64,000 bases of DNA from JACVRW01 sp963757815 (GCA_963757815.1 CAVWSN010000018.1:62001-126000), one strand, 5' to 3'. Counted from the stretch's first letter, positions 26,747-35,754 are shown. The notes: generated from the sequence alone by a model not told the origin. Numbers and translations are program-made.

Positions 26747-27574
26747 TTAGGCAGATGTCGTCAGCGGGTGCCGGGCGTAGAACGAGGCGAGGGCCTCGGC
26801 AATCCCCTGCGGGTCTTGAAGGTGCAGCAGGTGGGTCGCGCCGGGTAAGTCGAAGGACTCAACGTTCGGCAGCCAGGAGAGCAGCAGCTGCAGCCGCTCG
26901 GGGAAGGTTGGAGCGGTGTTCTCCCCGCTGACACCCAGGACCGGCTGCGGGATGCGCCTTGCATCCTGCTGCGTGAACGACCACTGCTGCAGCGCGGGAA
27001 GCTCCTGGGCGAAGAACGCATCCGCGTCCGCGACGGCCTGCTCGAAGACGCGCGGGAGTCCCCGGTCGAGCGGGCCACGGTAGTACGAGCCGAAAACTCC
27101 CCGGGCGAAGGTGTCGACGGCACCGGCCTTGTCGCCGGCGTGATAGCGCTGAACCGCCGGCGCGACGAAATCCCGGACGAATTCCGCCTGGTCGTCGGTC
27201 GCTGGGACCGGACGCGCCGGCTCCATGAGCGCGAGCGTGTGCACGGCGTCTGGGAAATCCAAGGCAAGCTGCAGCGCGATATCGGCGCTGGACGAGTGGC
27301 CCACCACGTGCGCCCGTCCGATCCCGAGCTCACGCATGAGTTGCGCGCAGTGCGCGGCGTGCTCGGCCATGCTGACAGCGCCCTGAATTCGGTCGCTGCC
27401 GGCGAAGCCGGCGCGGTGGTAGCGCAGAAGCCGGTAGCGAGCCGCAAGGGCGGGTTCGTCCATGAGCGGCTCAGCCCAAGCGGCGCAGAAGCCCCAATGG
27501 ATCAGGACGACCGGCTCTCCCGATCCCTGCAGCTCGTACTCGAGCTCCAGACCGTCTACCGCCGCGCGCTCCAT
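26747..27574 (-). CDS. Alpha/beta hydrolase
   Basis: The product has 275 aa. The fold is clear: LEYELQGSGEPVVLIHWGF (oxyanion strand; HWG replaces the usual HGG/HGF), nucleophile elbow VVGHSSSADIAL with Ser near residue 96, the acid in the GVSGEN region and the His in ATHLLHLQDP. Proteins of this branch are esterases, lactonases or C-C hydrolases. It is divergent from a TetR regulator with a dyad between the two genes, so expression is probably repressed by that protein and induced by a ligand related to the hydrolase substrate. Confidence 0.88.
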   Translation of the reverse strand: MERAAVDGLELEYELQGSGEPVVLIHWGFCAAWAEPLMDEPALAARYRLLRYHRAGFAGSDRIQGAVSMAEHAAHCAQLMRELGIGRAHVVGHSSSADIALQLALDFPDAVHTLALMEPARPVPATDDQAEFVRDFVAPAVQRYHAGDKAGAVDTFARGVFGSYYRGPLDRGLPRVFEQAVADADAFFAQELPALQQWSFTQQDARRIPQPVLGVSGENTAPTFPERLQLLLSWLPNVESFDLPGATHLLHLQDPQGIAEALASFYARHPLTTSA

Positions 27575-27606
27575 CTCTTCCTCGCCACGAATAGCTCCAT
27601 AGCCGC

Positions 27607-27625
27607 TGTAGTGAATTGATCGCTA
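27607..27625. promoter_or_regulatory. Probable TetR operator
   Basis: GTAGTGA-ATTGA-TCGCTAC is a dyad with 6 of 7 arm positions paired, in the gap between the divergent hydrolase and TetR genes. It would overlap a TTG start at 27616, which favours GTG 27637 as the TetR start. Confidence 0.5.
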
Positions 27626-27636
27626 CTGTATTGGAA

Positions 27637-28308
27637 GTGTCTGGTGGAGTCAACGCCCCGCGGCGCAAGTACCACTCACCGTTGCGGGCCGATCAAGCGC
27701 AACAGACCCGACGCAGGGTCTTGGACGCAGCGCTTCGACTCTTCGTCGACCGCGGCTACGCGGGAACCACGATCGCGGCCGTCGCCGAAGACGCCGGCGT
27801 GTCTCCTGAGACGATCTACATCTCGCTCGGCGGCAAGCGCGGCCTGCTCGAAGGCGTGATCGAGGCGGCCATCGCCGGGGAAGACACCCGGGCGGCTGAG
27901 GAGGACGCGTGGTGGACCAAGGTCGCCGATCTGCCCGGCGCCCCGGAGCGGCTGGAGAAGATGGTCGAGTACAGCTGCAGAATCCTCGCCCGCACCCGTC
28001 CTATCCATGCAGTCATCCGCGGCGCGGCCGACAAGGAGGCCTTCGCGGCGACCCTCGGCAGGCGGCTATTGGACGATCGGCTCAGCGCCCAGACCGAACG
28101 GGTCCGGAAGTATCTCGCCGACGAGCTCAAACCAGGACTGCCGGTCTCCGAGGCAGGGCAGCGCTACTGCGCGCTCGCGAGCCCTGAGCTCTACTACCTG
28201 CTCACCGTCGAATTCGGCTGGACGGCCGACGAGCACAGGACGTGGCTCACCGATCTGCTGGAGGCCGAGCTCCTCGGACCCGGTCCGGTGTCCACCACGC
28301 GCCTGTGA
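27637..28308 (+). CDS. TetR/AcrR-family transcriptional regulator
   Basis: GTG 27637 (VSGGVNAPRRKY) is preferred over TTG 27616, which lies inside the putative operator. The product is about 223 aa. The N-terminal HTH is typical: RRRVLDAALRLFVDRGYAGTTIAAVAEDAGVSPETIYISLGGKRGLL. The C-terminal helical domain, which binds the inducer and forms the dimer, ends with LTVEFGWTADEHRTWLTDLL. The nearest target is the divergent alpha/beta hydrolase gene. The 3' end overlaps the convergent kinase-like gene by 62 bp. Confidence 0.88.
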   Translation: MSGGVNAPRRKYHSPLRADQAQQTRRRVLDAALRLFVDRGYAGTTIAAVAEDAGVSPETIYISLGGKRGLLEGVIEAAIAGEDTRAAEEDAWWTKVADLPGAPERLEKMVEYSCRILARTRPIHAVIRGAADKEAFAATLGRRLLDDRLSAQTERVRKYLADELKPGLPVSEAGQRYCALASPELYYLLTVEFGWTADEHRTWLTDLLEAELLGPGPVSTTRL

Positions 28309-28906
28309 GCGGCGTCGGAAGGCGTCCGGCGAGCGTGTCGCGCGCCCACGCCACCGCTCGCTGGGCCGTCTGCTCGCGGGTCAGCGAGTCAGTGTCGATC
28401 ACCTCGAACGCCCAGCGAGGGTCGCCGGGCTTCCAATCCTCCCAGCGCTCCCAGCACATCGGGACATCGCCCGGCACACGGATCACGTCCGGGCGGTAGG
28501 TCGGGTCGAGCGTGTGGTGGAGGAACCACTCCCCGAACGCGAGATGGTCCTGGAGCGCGGCTGAATCCTCGCCACGTGCCAGTAGCCGTTCGCGCCGAAC
28601 CTCGGGTGAGCAATGAAGCAGGCACGCCGCGATGCCATCGAGAGCGTCGGCCGAGGGCGCGGCCAGCAACTCTCCGACGGGCACCTGGCCGCACAGCACG
28701 AAATCACGTCCCTCCCGCTGCTCCTCAACCGCTCGTCGGACCCAGCGCTCCAGCACGCCGTGGCGCCACACCGTGTCGGCCCCTGGCGGCACGCCGAGGG
28801 AGTCGAACTCGACGCAAGTGACCGGCCGCCCTTCGAAGGCTTCGGCAATCGCGTCCAGCGCCGTCGATTTGCCGACCCCGCTGGCGCCGGTCAGCGACAA
28901 CAACAC
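28247..28906 (-). CDS. P-loop kinase-like ATPase
   Basis: GTG 28906 follows GAGGAGG by six bases, so the long upstream open frame is not used. The product is about 220 aa and begins VLLSLTGASGVGKSTALDAIAE, a Walker A P-loop directly at the N-terminus as in nucleoside, gluconate or shikimate kinases. An acidic strand follows (CVEFDSLGVPPGADT), then a Lid-like arginine-rich segment (PEVRRERLLARGED). The exact phosphate acceptor is unknown. The C-terminal 20 residues overlap the TetR gene on the other strand. Confidence 0.78.
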   Translation of the reverse strand: MLLSLTGASGVGKSTALDAIAEAFEGRPVTCVEFDSLGVPPGADTVWRHGVLERWVRRAVEEQREGRDFVLCGQVPVGELLAAPSADALDGIAACLLHCSPEVRRERLLARGEDSAALQDHLAFGEWFLHHTLDPTYRPDVIRVPGDVPMCWERWEDWKPGDPRWAFEVIDTDSLTREQTAQRAVAWARDTLAGRLPTPLTGAWWTPDRVRGARPPADR

Positions 28907-29001
28907 GCCGGCCTCCTCGCCATGAACGCAGCGTAGGCCGCGAACACCGCGATGCGCGCTGCGGCGTAGGCTCCGGCCCGCGGCCACGGTGAAGGAGGGG
29001 T

Positions 29002-29613
29002 ATGCGACAGCTGACGAGCCTCGACGCGACGTTCCTGAGCATTGAGTCGCCCACCGTCGTGGGCCACGTGTGTGGCCTGACGGTCCTCGATCCCTCCACC
29101 ACCAAGTCGGGCAGCCTGACCCTCGAGGACACCCGAGCGCTGTTCGAGAAGCGGATGCACCTGTTGCCGCCGTTTCGCTGGCGGCTCGTGCAGGTCCCCT
29201 TCGATCTCGACAATCCCTATGCGGCCAAGGAGCGCCACAGCGCAGTACCGGCAACTCTGCTGCAAGACCTCAGCCGCTTCGTGCCGCCCGCCGTTGCGGC
29301 GCGCGCCGGCCGGGTAGTCGAGCGCGTTCTGGTGACCGAGCAGGGCCCGCCGCCCGTGAACGTGATCATCTCGAACGTGCCCGGGCCGCAGTTCCCGCTG
29401 TACTCCGCCGGCGCGCGCGTGATCGCCAACTACCCCGTGTCGGCGATCACGCACGGGGTCGGCCTGAACATGACGGTCCAGAGCTACGACGGCCACCTCG
29501 ACTTCGGACTCGTCGCCTGCCGAGAACTGGTGCCCGACCTCGCGAAGCTCATCGGCTACCTGCGTGACGCTCTCGACGAGCTGCTCGCCGCCCGGCCGGA
29601 CGCGAGCAAGTAA
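29002..29613 (+). CDS. WS/DGAT-type acyltransferase with large in-frame internal deletion
   Basis: The start matches wax-ester synthase/diacylglycerol acyltransferases: MRQLTSLDATFLSIESP, then MHLLPPFRWRLVQVPFDLDNPY near residue 73. The sequence then jumps directly to AAKERHSAVPATLLQDLSRF and VNVIISNVPGPQFPLYSAGA, which belong to the C-terminal third of the family. Family proteins have about 460-480 residues; this one has 203. The missing part includes the catalytic HHxxxDG motif and the substrate channel, so acyltransfer is very unlikely. Because the fusion is in frame, a protein could still be made. Confidence 0.85.
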   Translation: MRQLTSLDATFLSIESPTVVGHVCGLTVLDPSTTKSGSLTLEDTRALFEKRMHLLPPFRWRLVQVPFDLDNPYAAKERHSAVPATLLQDLSRFVPPAVAARAGRVVERVLVTEQGPPPVNVIISNVPGPQFPLYSAGARVIANYPVSAITHGVGLNMTVQSYDGHLDFGLVACRELVPDLAKLIGYLRDALDELLAARPDASK

Positions 29614-29622
29614 CGCACCACT

Positions 29623-30573
29623 GTGAACGACCCGCTGCCGCTGCCGGAGGGTTACGCCGTCGGACACTGGACCGACCTCGAGGCCCGCACCGGCTGCACG
29701 GTCGTCATCGCTCCGGAGGGGACACGCGGCGCCGTGGAGGTGCGCGGCGGCGGCACCGGCTCGCGCGAGCTCGAGTCACTGTCGCCGCTTGCCAACTCCG
29801 AGGGGCCGACCGCGGTGTTGCTCACCGGTGGGAGCGCCTTCGGACTTGCGGCCGCGGACGGCGTGGTGCGCTGGCTCGAGGAGCGCGGCCGCGGGCGCCC
29901 GACACCGCTGGGTGTGATCCCACTGGTCCCCACCGCCGTGGTCTTCGACCTCGCTGAGGGGGACTTCGACCGGCGACCCGGGCCCGACGAGGGCTACGCG
30001 GCCTGCGAGGCGGCCGCGGGCGGGGTCCCGGAGCGCGGGCGGATCGGAGCGGGCACGGGCACCGCCGTGGGAAAGGTGCTCGGGCGCGAGCGAGCCACGC
30101 CGGGCGGAGTCGGCTACGCCTCCACGCGGCTGGCCGGCGGCGAGACGCTCGCGGCGATCGCAGTCGCGAACGCCTCGGGCGACGTCATCGAGGACGGCGA
30201 GGTGCTCGGCGGCCCGCGCGCCGACAGCGGCGAGCTGCTCCGCAGCGCCGAGCTGATGCGGGACATGCGCGAGCTCCCCGACTGGGGCATCCGCCCCGGT
30301 CAGAGCACGACGCTCGCCTGCGTCTGCACCGACGCCGCGCTCGACAAGCGCGGCTGCGGCATCGTCGCGCGAGTCGCGAGCGGCGGCATCGCCCGCGCCG
30401 TCGACCCGGCCTTCACCCCCCTGGACGGCGACATCGTCTTCTGCCTCGCATCGGGAGACCGGCCGACCGCCGCGCCCGGGCCGGCGGTGTCATGGTCGCT
30501 CACGGTCCTCGGCACAACCGCCGCGACCCTCACGGCGGCCGCGATCCGGGACGCGGTGCGCCGGGCCGGCTAG
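29623..30573 (+). CDS. P1-family peptidase (DmpA/L-aminopeptidase-D-esterase type)
   Basis: The product has 316 aa from GTG 29623, 10 bp after the WS/DGAT fragment. Family features are AVLLTGGSAFGLAAADGVVRWLEE, GRIGAGTGTAVGKVLG and the autocleavage/nucleophile region (QSTTLACVCTDAALDKRG). P1 peptidases self-cleave into two chains and form an N-terminal nucleophile enzyme that removes N-terminal residues or hydrolyses beta-peptides and D-esters. There is no signal peptide, so it is cytoplasmic. The catalytic GSAFGL and STTL blocks look complete. Confidence 0.88.
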   Translation: MNDPLPLPEGYAVGHWTDLEARTGCTVVIAPEGTRGAVEVRGGGTGSRELESLSPLANSEGPTAVLLTGGSAFGLAAADGVVRWLEERGRGRPTPLGVIPLVPTAVVFDLAEGDFDRRPGPDEGYAACEAAAGGVPERGRIGAGTGTAVGKVLGRERATPGGVGYASTRLAGGETLAAIAVANASGDVIEDGEVLGGPRADSGELLRSAELMRDMRELPDWGIRPGQSTTLACVCTDAALDKRGCGIVARVASGGIARAVDPAFTPLDGDIVFCLASGDRPTAAPGPAVSWSLTVLGTTAATLTAAAIRDAVRRAG

Positions 30574-30634
30574 AACCCGCCTACCGATGTGAGGCCGGGC
30601 CTCACGCCACATACCCGTGCTCGGGCGATCACCA

Positions 30635-32090
30635 ATGACGACGCGGCGGATCGCGGGAGTTGCGGGGCTGGTGTACGCAGCGGCGGCGGCAATCGAGAAC
30701 ATGGGCCTGCTCGAGGCGCCGACGCTCGCGAGCCCGGTCGCCGATGTTCGTGCCTCGTACGAGGACCAATCGCTCGCCCTCGTCACCTCCTTGGCCGGGG
30801 CGCTCGAGCTGGTGGCGTATTGCGTGTTCGCGGTTGCGCTCTTCGGCTTGCTGCGAGAGCGCGAGCGACGGGGCGAGGCCTGGAGCTTCCTCGCTCTGGT
30901 GGGAGGCGTCGCCGGGCCAGTCGTGGCCGCCGCGGGGCTGGCCGCGAATGCCGTCCTCGTCGCGGACGGAGGAGCGGGCCTGGGAGACGACGCGGTCGCC
31001 ACTCTGTTCGACCTCTCGCTGACCGCGCGGATGCTCTCGGGCGGCTTCTTGGCGCTGTTCATGGCAGGCGTCGGGCTCTCCGCTCTGCGCTCGCGGGCGC
31101 TGCCGAGCTGGCTCGCGTGGTACGCCTGCGCCGCCGCGCTGCCGCTGGCGATTGCTCCCGTCGCGGCTTTTGCGGCCGAAGATGCAGTGCAGGTCGCCGC
31201 GCGGGTTGCGTTCTCGCTCCAGGCGCTCTGGATCTTTCTCACCAGCTTCTGGCTCGCGCTCGCGGACGGCAGCGGCCGGGTCGCCTTCGTGCGTCGCTGT
31301 GCCTTCCTCCTGCTCGTGCTGGGCGCCGGCTTGGTTGGCATCGCTTTGGTGCTGGTGCCTGGGGCCACGGGCGAGTTCTTCGCCTGGGGACTCGGTCCCG
31401 AGCCGCTCGCGGCCTTCGCCGGCGGCGTCTACGTCGGGTCGGCGGTGGTCTATGCAATCGCGCTGAGGAGCCCGGAGCGCGACGTGCGCGGACTCATGGC
31501 CGGTGCGGTGGTGCTCTCCGTCTCCGTGCTCGTGATCACCCTCGCCCATCTCGACCAGTTCGACTTCGGCCGGCTCCAGGCCTGGGCATGGGTGGTTCTG
31601 TTCGCGGGCTTCTCGCTGGTCACGAGCGTGCTCTTCGTGCTCGGGCGCGGCGCACAGTGGGAGGCCGCGTCCGGGGAGCCGCTCACAGCGCCCGTGCGTG
31701 CGGTGCTCGCAGTCGTGGCCGGCGTGCTGGGAGCCGTCGCTCTCGCACTCTGGGTCGATCCGGGCGGCCTCACAGGTGCCGTCCCGTTCGACCTTCCGCC
31801 GCTCGGCGGCCGCTTCGCGGGCTCCTGGATCGCTCTGCTCGCCGTCCTGGCGGGCTGGGCCGCGGTCCGCAACCAGCGGGACGACGCCAGGCACTCGCTG
31901 GCCGCACTTGTCGCGCTCCCGGCGGGCATGCTGGTCGCGGCGCTGAGGACGCTCCCGGACCTGGAGCCGGGCGGCGCTGACCATCGCCTACGTCGCGGCG
32001 ATCGGGCTGCTGCTCGCCACCGGAGCGGTGCTGGTGGCCGGCCGCGCTCGCAGCTGGACCAGTCGTCCGGCTGTCGGATCCGTGCGCTAG
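30635..32090 (+). CDS. Multi-pass membrane protein of unknown function, frameshift near C-terminus
   Basis: ATG 30635 gives MTTRRIAGVAGLVYAAAAAIENMG and a protein with about twelve hydrophobic segments. One extra G in the GGG near 31969 moves the last segment into another frame; after correction the sequence continues ALTIAYVAAIGLLLATGAVLVAGRARSW to the stop at 32090, giving about 485 aa. Without correction the frame runs on to 32155 with non-membrane sequence, which supports the frameshift reading. No transporter motif is recognised. The first soluble loop (PTLASPVADVRASYEDQ) is like that of DUF4386-type proteins. Confidence 0.72.
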
Positions 32091-32231
32091 CCGCACGCCG
32101 TTACCGGCGACTACTCGCAACCACCCCGCGCTGTAACCGGCAGGGCCGAAGCTGATCCGCGAATCCGGCCGCATGGGGCGGCCGACCGTCAAGGAGGCGA
32201 CATGCCTCGACGGACCCGATTGGAGGCAACC

Positions 32232-32585
32232 ATGAAGCTCAACCCTCGACGACGGAGAATGGCCGCCCTGGGACTCGCGCTCGCCGTCAGTCTGGCCGTC
32301 GTGGCTCCGGCAGCGGCGAAGGGGCCGATCTTCCCGCATCGGTGCCCCGAGCGTGTCGAAGTGGCGACTCAGGCGCAGTCCTACACCTGGGGGGTGTGCG
32401 GAAAGGAAGACACGGCTTCCGCGGCCGGTGACGGTTTCAGCGCGACCGACGCAGCGATTCTCGCCGGCAGCGTCTCGCTTCTGGTGATGGTCATCGCCGG
32501 CGGCATGCTGGTGACAACCCACCGCCGAGAGGCCCACGGAGGTCAGCCCGCCGCCGTTGGCAGAGCAGGCGTTGATCGGGGATGA
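32232..32585 (+). CDS. Small exported, membrane-anchored protein of unknown function
   Basis: ATG 32232 follows GGAGG by five bases; an alternative ATG 32202 with AAGGAGG is also good and would add ten residues. The 117-aa product has a basic N-region (MKLNPRRRRM), a signal-peptide core (ALGLALAVSLAVVAPAAA), a short domain with two cysteines (HRCPERVEV ... WGVCGKED) and one transmembrane helix (AAILAGSVSLLVMVIAGGML). A terminator follows directly. No family is recognised. Confidence 0.65.
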   Translation: MKLNPRRRRMAALGLALAVSLAVVAPAAAKGPIFPHRCPERVEVATQAQSYTWGVCGKEDTASAAGDGFSATDAAILAGSVSLLVMVIAGGMLVTTHRREAHGGQPAAVGRAGVDRG

Positions 32586-32612
32586 GACGTGTGGACGCAA
32601 CCGGCCTCGATG

Positions 32613-32640
32613 GGAAGCCCGCCCTCCGGGGCGGGCTTCC
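32613..32640 (+). terminator. Rho-independent-like hairpin
   Basis: A perfect 12-bp stem (GGAAGCCCGCCC with its complement) has a TCCG loop. It starts 27 bp after the small exported protein stop. No T-tract follows. Confidence 0.8.
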
Positions 32641-32839
32641 GTGTGGTCGGCCAGTTCCTTTCGAGCCGACCGGTGCCCGAGGACGCCATGGCCGCCGCAC
32701 ATCGGCACGTCACGACGGCCTCGCGGCCGGAAGGCCCACGAGGCTCGGCGCGCTGAAGGCGTCGCCAGCCGGCCCGGATCCGCCTCGTCCCACGGTCGGT
32801 CGAGTCGTGCCGCGCAGGATGTCTCGAACGCACGGCACG

Positions 32840-32999
32840 TTCGGCGATCCTACGGCCGCGGCGAGCGCGCCGAGCAGGGGCGACTCCGGTCATCGCCGCA
32901 GGTGGCCACGACATCGAGCTCAGGCTGCGTGTCGAGCAGCCGCCGGATTCCCTCGCGCACAAGGAAACTGTCCTCGGCGAGAACGAGGCGGATCGCCAC
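32840..32999 (-). pseudogene. NarL-type response regulator, N-terminal remnant
   Basis: From GTG 32999 the translation reads VAIRLVLAEDSFLVREGIRRLL then DTQPELDVVATCGD, the first third of a NarL/FixJ receiver domain with its acidic pair (AED). Homology then stops and a stop codon follows; neither the phosphoacceptor Asp nor the HTH is found downstream. The DNA between here and the terminator at 32640 has no other gene. Confidence 0.65.
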
Positions 33000-33015
33000 G
33001 CCGCCAAGGATACGG

Positions 33016-33634
33016 CTAGGCGGACACCGCGGTGCCCAGGGAGTTGGCGCCCAGGACCTTGGGGGTGCCTTCCTCGTAGAAGACGTCGATTTCGGTGATC
33101 GTGAAGCCCGCGATCGTCAGCAGGTCGGCAATCGACCGGGTGAGGTGACAGCCGCCGAACAGGCGCTTCTGGATCGGCTCGAGGCGGTGCTGCCAGTGGC
33201 GGACCCGCTCGTCGGGGGCCAGCCCATGCTCGACGAAGTGCAGCGTTCCGCCCGGCTTGAGCACCCGCCGCAGCTCGGCCAGGGCGGCTGCGATGTCGGG
33301 GATCGTGCACATCGTCCACGTGGACAGCGCGGCGTCGAAGCTGTTGTCGTCGAAGGGCAGCGACTGGCCATCCAAGCCTGATCGCTCCACCGGGACACCG
33401 CTCCCCTTCAGTCGTTCGTCGGCCAGCTTCCAGGCCAGGTCGGCCGGTTCGACCGCGGCAACCCTGGTCGACGGCCGCCGGGTAGAACGGGACGTTGAGT
33501 CCCGAGCCGAAGCCGATCTCGACGACGTCGCCCTCGAGCCCCGCGCAGACGCGGCTTCGCTGCGGTTCGACGCTCTTCAGCCCGCAGGTGAGGTCGACGA
33601 TTCGTGGGAGGACACGCTCTGCGTACAGTCCCAT
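33016..33634 (-). CDS. Class I SAM-dependent methyltransferase, one frameshift
   Basis: Translation from ATG 33634 gives MGLYAERVLPRIVDLTCGLK and motif I (VVEIGFGSGLNVPFYPAAV). One extra base near 33470 shifts the frame; homology continues with TRVAAVEPADLAWKLADERL, LPFDDNSFDAALSTWTMCTI and LRRVLKPGGTLHFVEHG. The C-terminus (RSIADLLTIAGFTITEIDVFYEEGTPKVLG) is the usual end of UbiE-like methyltransferases of about 205 aa. All core motifs are present once the shift is corrected. The substrate is unknown. Confidence 0.82.
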
Positions 33635-33652
33635 GGCCGCCTAGCGTACGTC

Positions 33653-34322
33653 CTACTTCGCCAGGCGGCCCGCCCGGCGACCGAGGTCGCGGGCGGCGTA
33701 GATGATCAGGATGATGAAGATCCCGCACACGATGATGTTCACCAGCCAGCTGTGGAGTTCATCCAGTCACGCAGCTTCGGCATGGCGTGCACCGCGCGCC
33801 TGTGGAAGAGCAGGTAGCCGAGCAGCGGCAGCGCGGCGATCAGTGTGGTGAGCAGGACGAAGGCACCGCGGCGCCGAGCGAATCGCTGTTCTGCTCGAGG
33901 TTGGTCGCCACGGTGAGCATCACGATGATGTCCGAGGGCATGAAGAAGATCACGAGCAGGCCGGTGCGCAGGGCCTGCTTGGTGTCGGCCCCTTGGAGCT
34001 TCCCGAGCCACTTGGGCGGCTCGATCGTTTCGCGGCGGACGTAGTTCTTGATCGCGAAGGCGACGAGCAGGGCGATGAGCGCGTACTGGATGATGTGGCG
34101 CGTCGAGCCGTTGTCGGACGGGTCGCCGAAGTCGACGCTCCCGCCAATCAGGGACTGCAGCCCGCGCAGGGCCGCCACGCCAATTGCGGTCGCGACCAGC
34201 ACCCCGATCACGAAGGCGAGCGAGTTCTTCACCGCCTTCTCGGACGTGACGAAGATGATCGCCGACATGATATGCGGGCCCGCCATCATCGTGATGGCGA
34301 GCGGGAGGATCGCGGTGTTCAA
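33653..34322 (-). pseudogene. GAP-family (sulfolipid-1-addressing protein-like) membrane protein, two frameshifts
   Basis: The sequence NTAILPLAITMMAGPHIMSA ... VIGVLVATAIGVAALRGLQSL ... IKNYVRRETIEPPKWLGKLQ ... GLLVIFFMPSDIIVMLTVATNLEQN is typical of the six-TM GAP (SAP) family. One base is missing near 33865 and another near 33755: after correction the protein continues FVLLTTLIAALPLLGYLLFHR and then HSWLVNIIVCGIFIILIIYAARDLG to the stop at 33653. These are base losses, unlike most other shifts in the window. The start is unclear; TTG 34322 is the only in-frame candidate beside the first conserved residue. The family is linked to export or assembly of envelope lipids. Confidence 0.75.
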
Positions 34323-34425
34323 GACGCCGCATCTTGTCGCTGCCGCCCGTCGGGTCAGTATCGCGGCGCCCGAACAAACCCGACTTGGTGTCGTCACGCG
34401 ACACAAAGGAGGGAACCTTTGAGCA

Positions 34426-35277
34426 TTAAGCACGCGGCCAGCCTGCGCTCGGCGCCGGCGCCTCGGCCGTCAGCACCTGGCCCGTCAGTGCCTCGTCGGC
34501 GACGCTCTCAGGACCGCGCCATTCCCTCGCCACCATGAACAGCGTCGTCCTGTCGGCGCCCCCGAGCATGCAGGCGAAGCAGCCGCGATCGAGGTCGATC
34601 GTCTGGAGCACCTCACCGCCCTCGCGCACGCGGACGCAACGCTTGTTCGGGACGTCCGCGTACCAGACCGCGCCTTCCGCGTCGAGGCAGATTCCGTCCG
34701 GGACGCCGTCGCCGAGGTCGGCCCACACGCGCCGGTTCGACAGGCCGCCGTCTTCCTCGATGTCGAAGGCCGTCAGCCGGTTGGCGTAGGACTCGGCGAG
34801 GATCAACGTTGAGTTGTCCGGCGTCACGACCACGCCGTTCGGGAATTCGACGCCGTCCGCCACCTGCCGGACCGAGCCGTCGGGCGTCACGAGGGCGAGG
34901 ATTCCGGGGGCGACCTCGCCCCCGGCGAAGTCGAAGCCGATGTTGCCGATGTAGGCGTTGCCCCGGCCGTCCACGACGATGTCGTTCCACGGATGCTCCG
35001 AGAGGCCGCCCAGCTCCGCTTGGGTAACGAGCGATCCGTCGGACTCCCGGCGAAGCAGGGCGCGGTCCTGCGCCGAGACGATCAGCAGCGGTCCGTCCGG
35101 CAGCCAGTCGATGCAGAACGGGAAGGACGCCACCTGCGCGATGACCTCGCTCCTGCCCTCGAGGTCGACGGCGATCAGCTGCTGTGCTCCCCAGTCGGCG
35201 AACCACAGCCGCTCGTCGTGCCAGCGGGGCGATTCGCCGAAGGCGATGCCGGTCATCAGGGTCTGCGTTGTGGACAT
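34426..35277 (-). CDS. SMP-30/gluconolactonase-family protein
   Basis: ATG 35277 follows GAGGAG by about six bases; the long upstream frame is ignored. The product has 283 aa with a six-bladed beta-propeller pattern: GIAFGESPRWHDERLWFADWG, WLPDGPLLIVSAQDR, HPWNDIVVDGRGNAYIGNIGF, GVEFPNGVVVTPDNSTLILAESYANRLTAFDI and VPDGICLDAEGAVWYADVP. The metal ligands of the family (Glu of GESPRW, Asn of WNDIVVD, Asn of PNGVV, Asp of PDGICLD) are visible. It probably hydrolyses a sugar or other lactone in the cytoplasm. Confidence 0.9.
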   Translation of the reverse strand: MSTTQTLMTGIAFGESPRWHDERLWFADWGAQQLIAVDLEGRSEVIAQVASFPFCIDWLPDGPLLIVSAQDRALLRRESDGSLVTQAELGGLSEHPWNDIVVDGRGNAYIGNIGFDFAGGEVAPGILALVTPDGSVRQVADGVEFPNGVVVTPDNSTLILAESYANRLTAFDIEEDGGLSNRRVWADLGDGVPDGICLDAEGAVWYADVPNKRCVRVREGGEVLQTIDLDRGCFACMLGGADRTTLFMVAREWRGPESVADEALTGQVLTAEAPAPSAGWPRA

Positions 35278-35312
35278 CGAGGACTCCTCTCCGTAGGCGC
35301 TCGTCACAGGCA

Positions 35313-35339
35313 TGTCGAAGCTGCGCACCCGGTCTCGAC
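35313..35339 (+). promoter_or_regulatory. ECF42-type promoter before the DGPF gene
   Basis: TGTCGA (35313-35318), 17 bp, then CGAC (35336-35339). This resembles the motif described for ECF42 sigma factors as I recall it (-35 TGTCGA, -10 CGA-type). It lies about 45 bp before the YciI/DGPF start, and an ECF42 sigma gene is adjacent. Confidence 0.6.
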
Positions 35340-35382
35340 ATCGGGTGAGAGGATCTCGACAGACACCGCCTGGGAGGTGGCC

Positions 35383-35754
35383 ATGAAGTACCTGATCCTG
35401 ATCTGGAGCAATCCGGAGTCGCGTGAGATCTGGGAGAGCTTCTCCGCCGAGGAGCGCTCCGAGGGCTTCGCCTACTACGCGTCTCTCGCCGAGGATCTCG
35501 AGGCGTCGGGCGAGCTGATCGTGACCGAGGCGCTCGCCGATCCCTCGCTGACCAAGCGCGTGACTGTTCGCGAGGGCCAGACGATGACGAGCGACGGGCC
35601 GTTCGCCGAGGCGAAGGAGCTGCTGGCCGGCTTCTTCCTGGTCGAGTGCGAGAGCACGGAGCGCGCGGTCGAGATCGCCGCGCGGGTGCCCGAGGCGGAG
35701 CTCGGCCTCGTCGAGGTGCGGCCGCTGATGGACCTCAGCGGGTTCGAGATGTGA
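35383..35754 (+). CDS. YciI/DGPF-domain protein
   Basis: The product has 123 aa; ATG 35383 follows GGGAGGTGG. It reads MKYLILIWSNPESREIW and contains the namesake motif (MTSDGPFAEAKELLAGF) followed by AVEIAARVPEAELGLVEVRPL, a complete dimeric alpha-beta barrel fold. DGPF proteins are the usual partners of ECF42 sigma factors; their biochemical role is not established. The 3' end overlaps the convergent sigma gene by 20 bp. Confidence 0.9.
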   Translation: MKYLILIWSNPESREIWESFSAEERSEGFAYYASLAEDLEASGELIVTEALADPSLTKRVTVREGQTMTSDGPFAEAKELLAGFFLVECESTERAVEIAARVPEAELGLVEVRPLMDLSGFEM

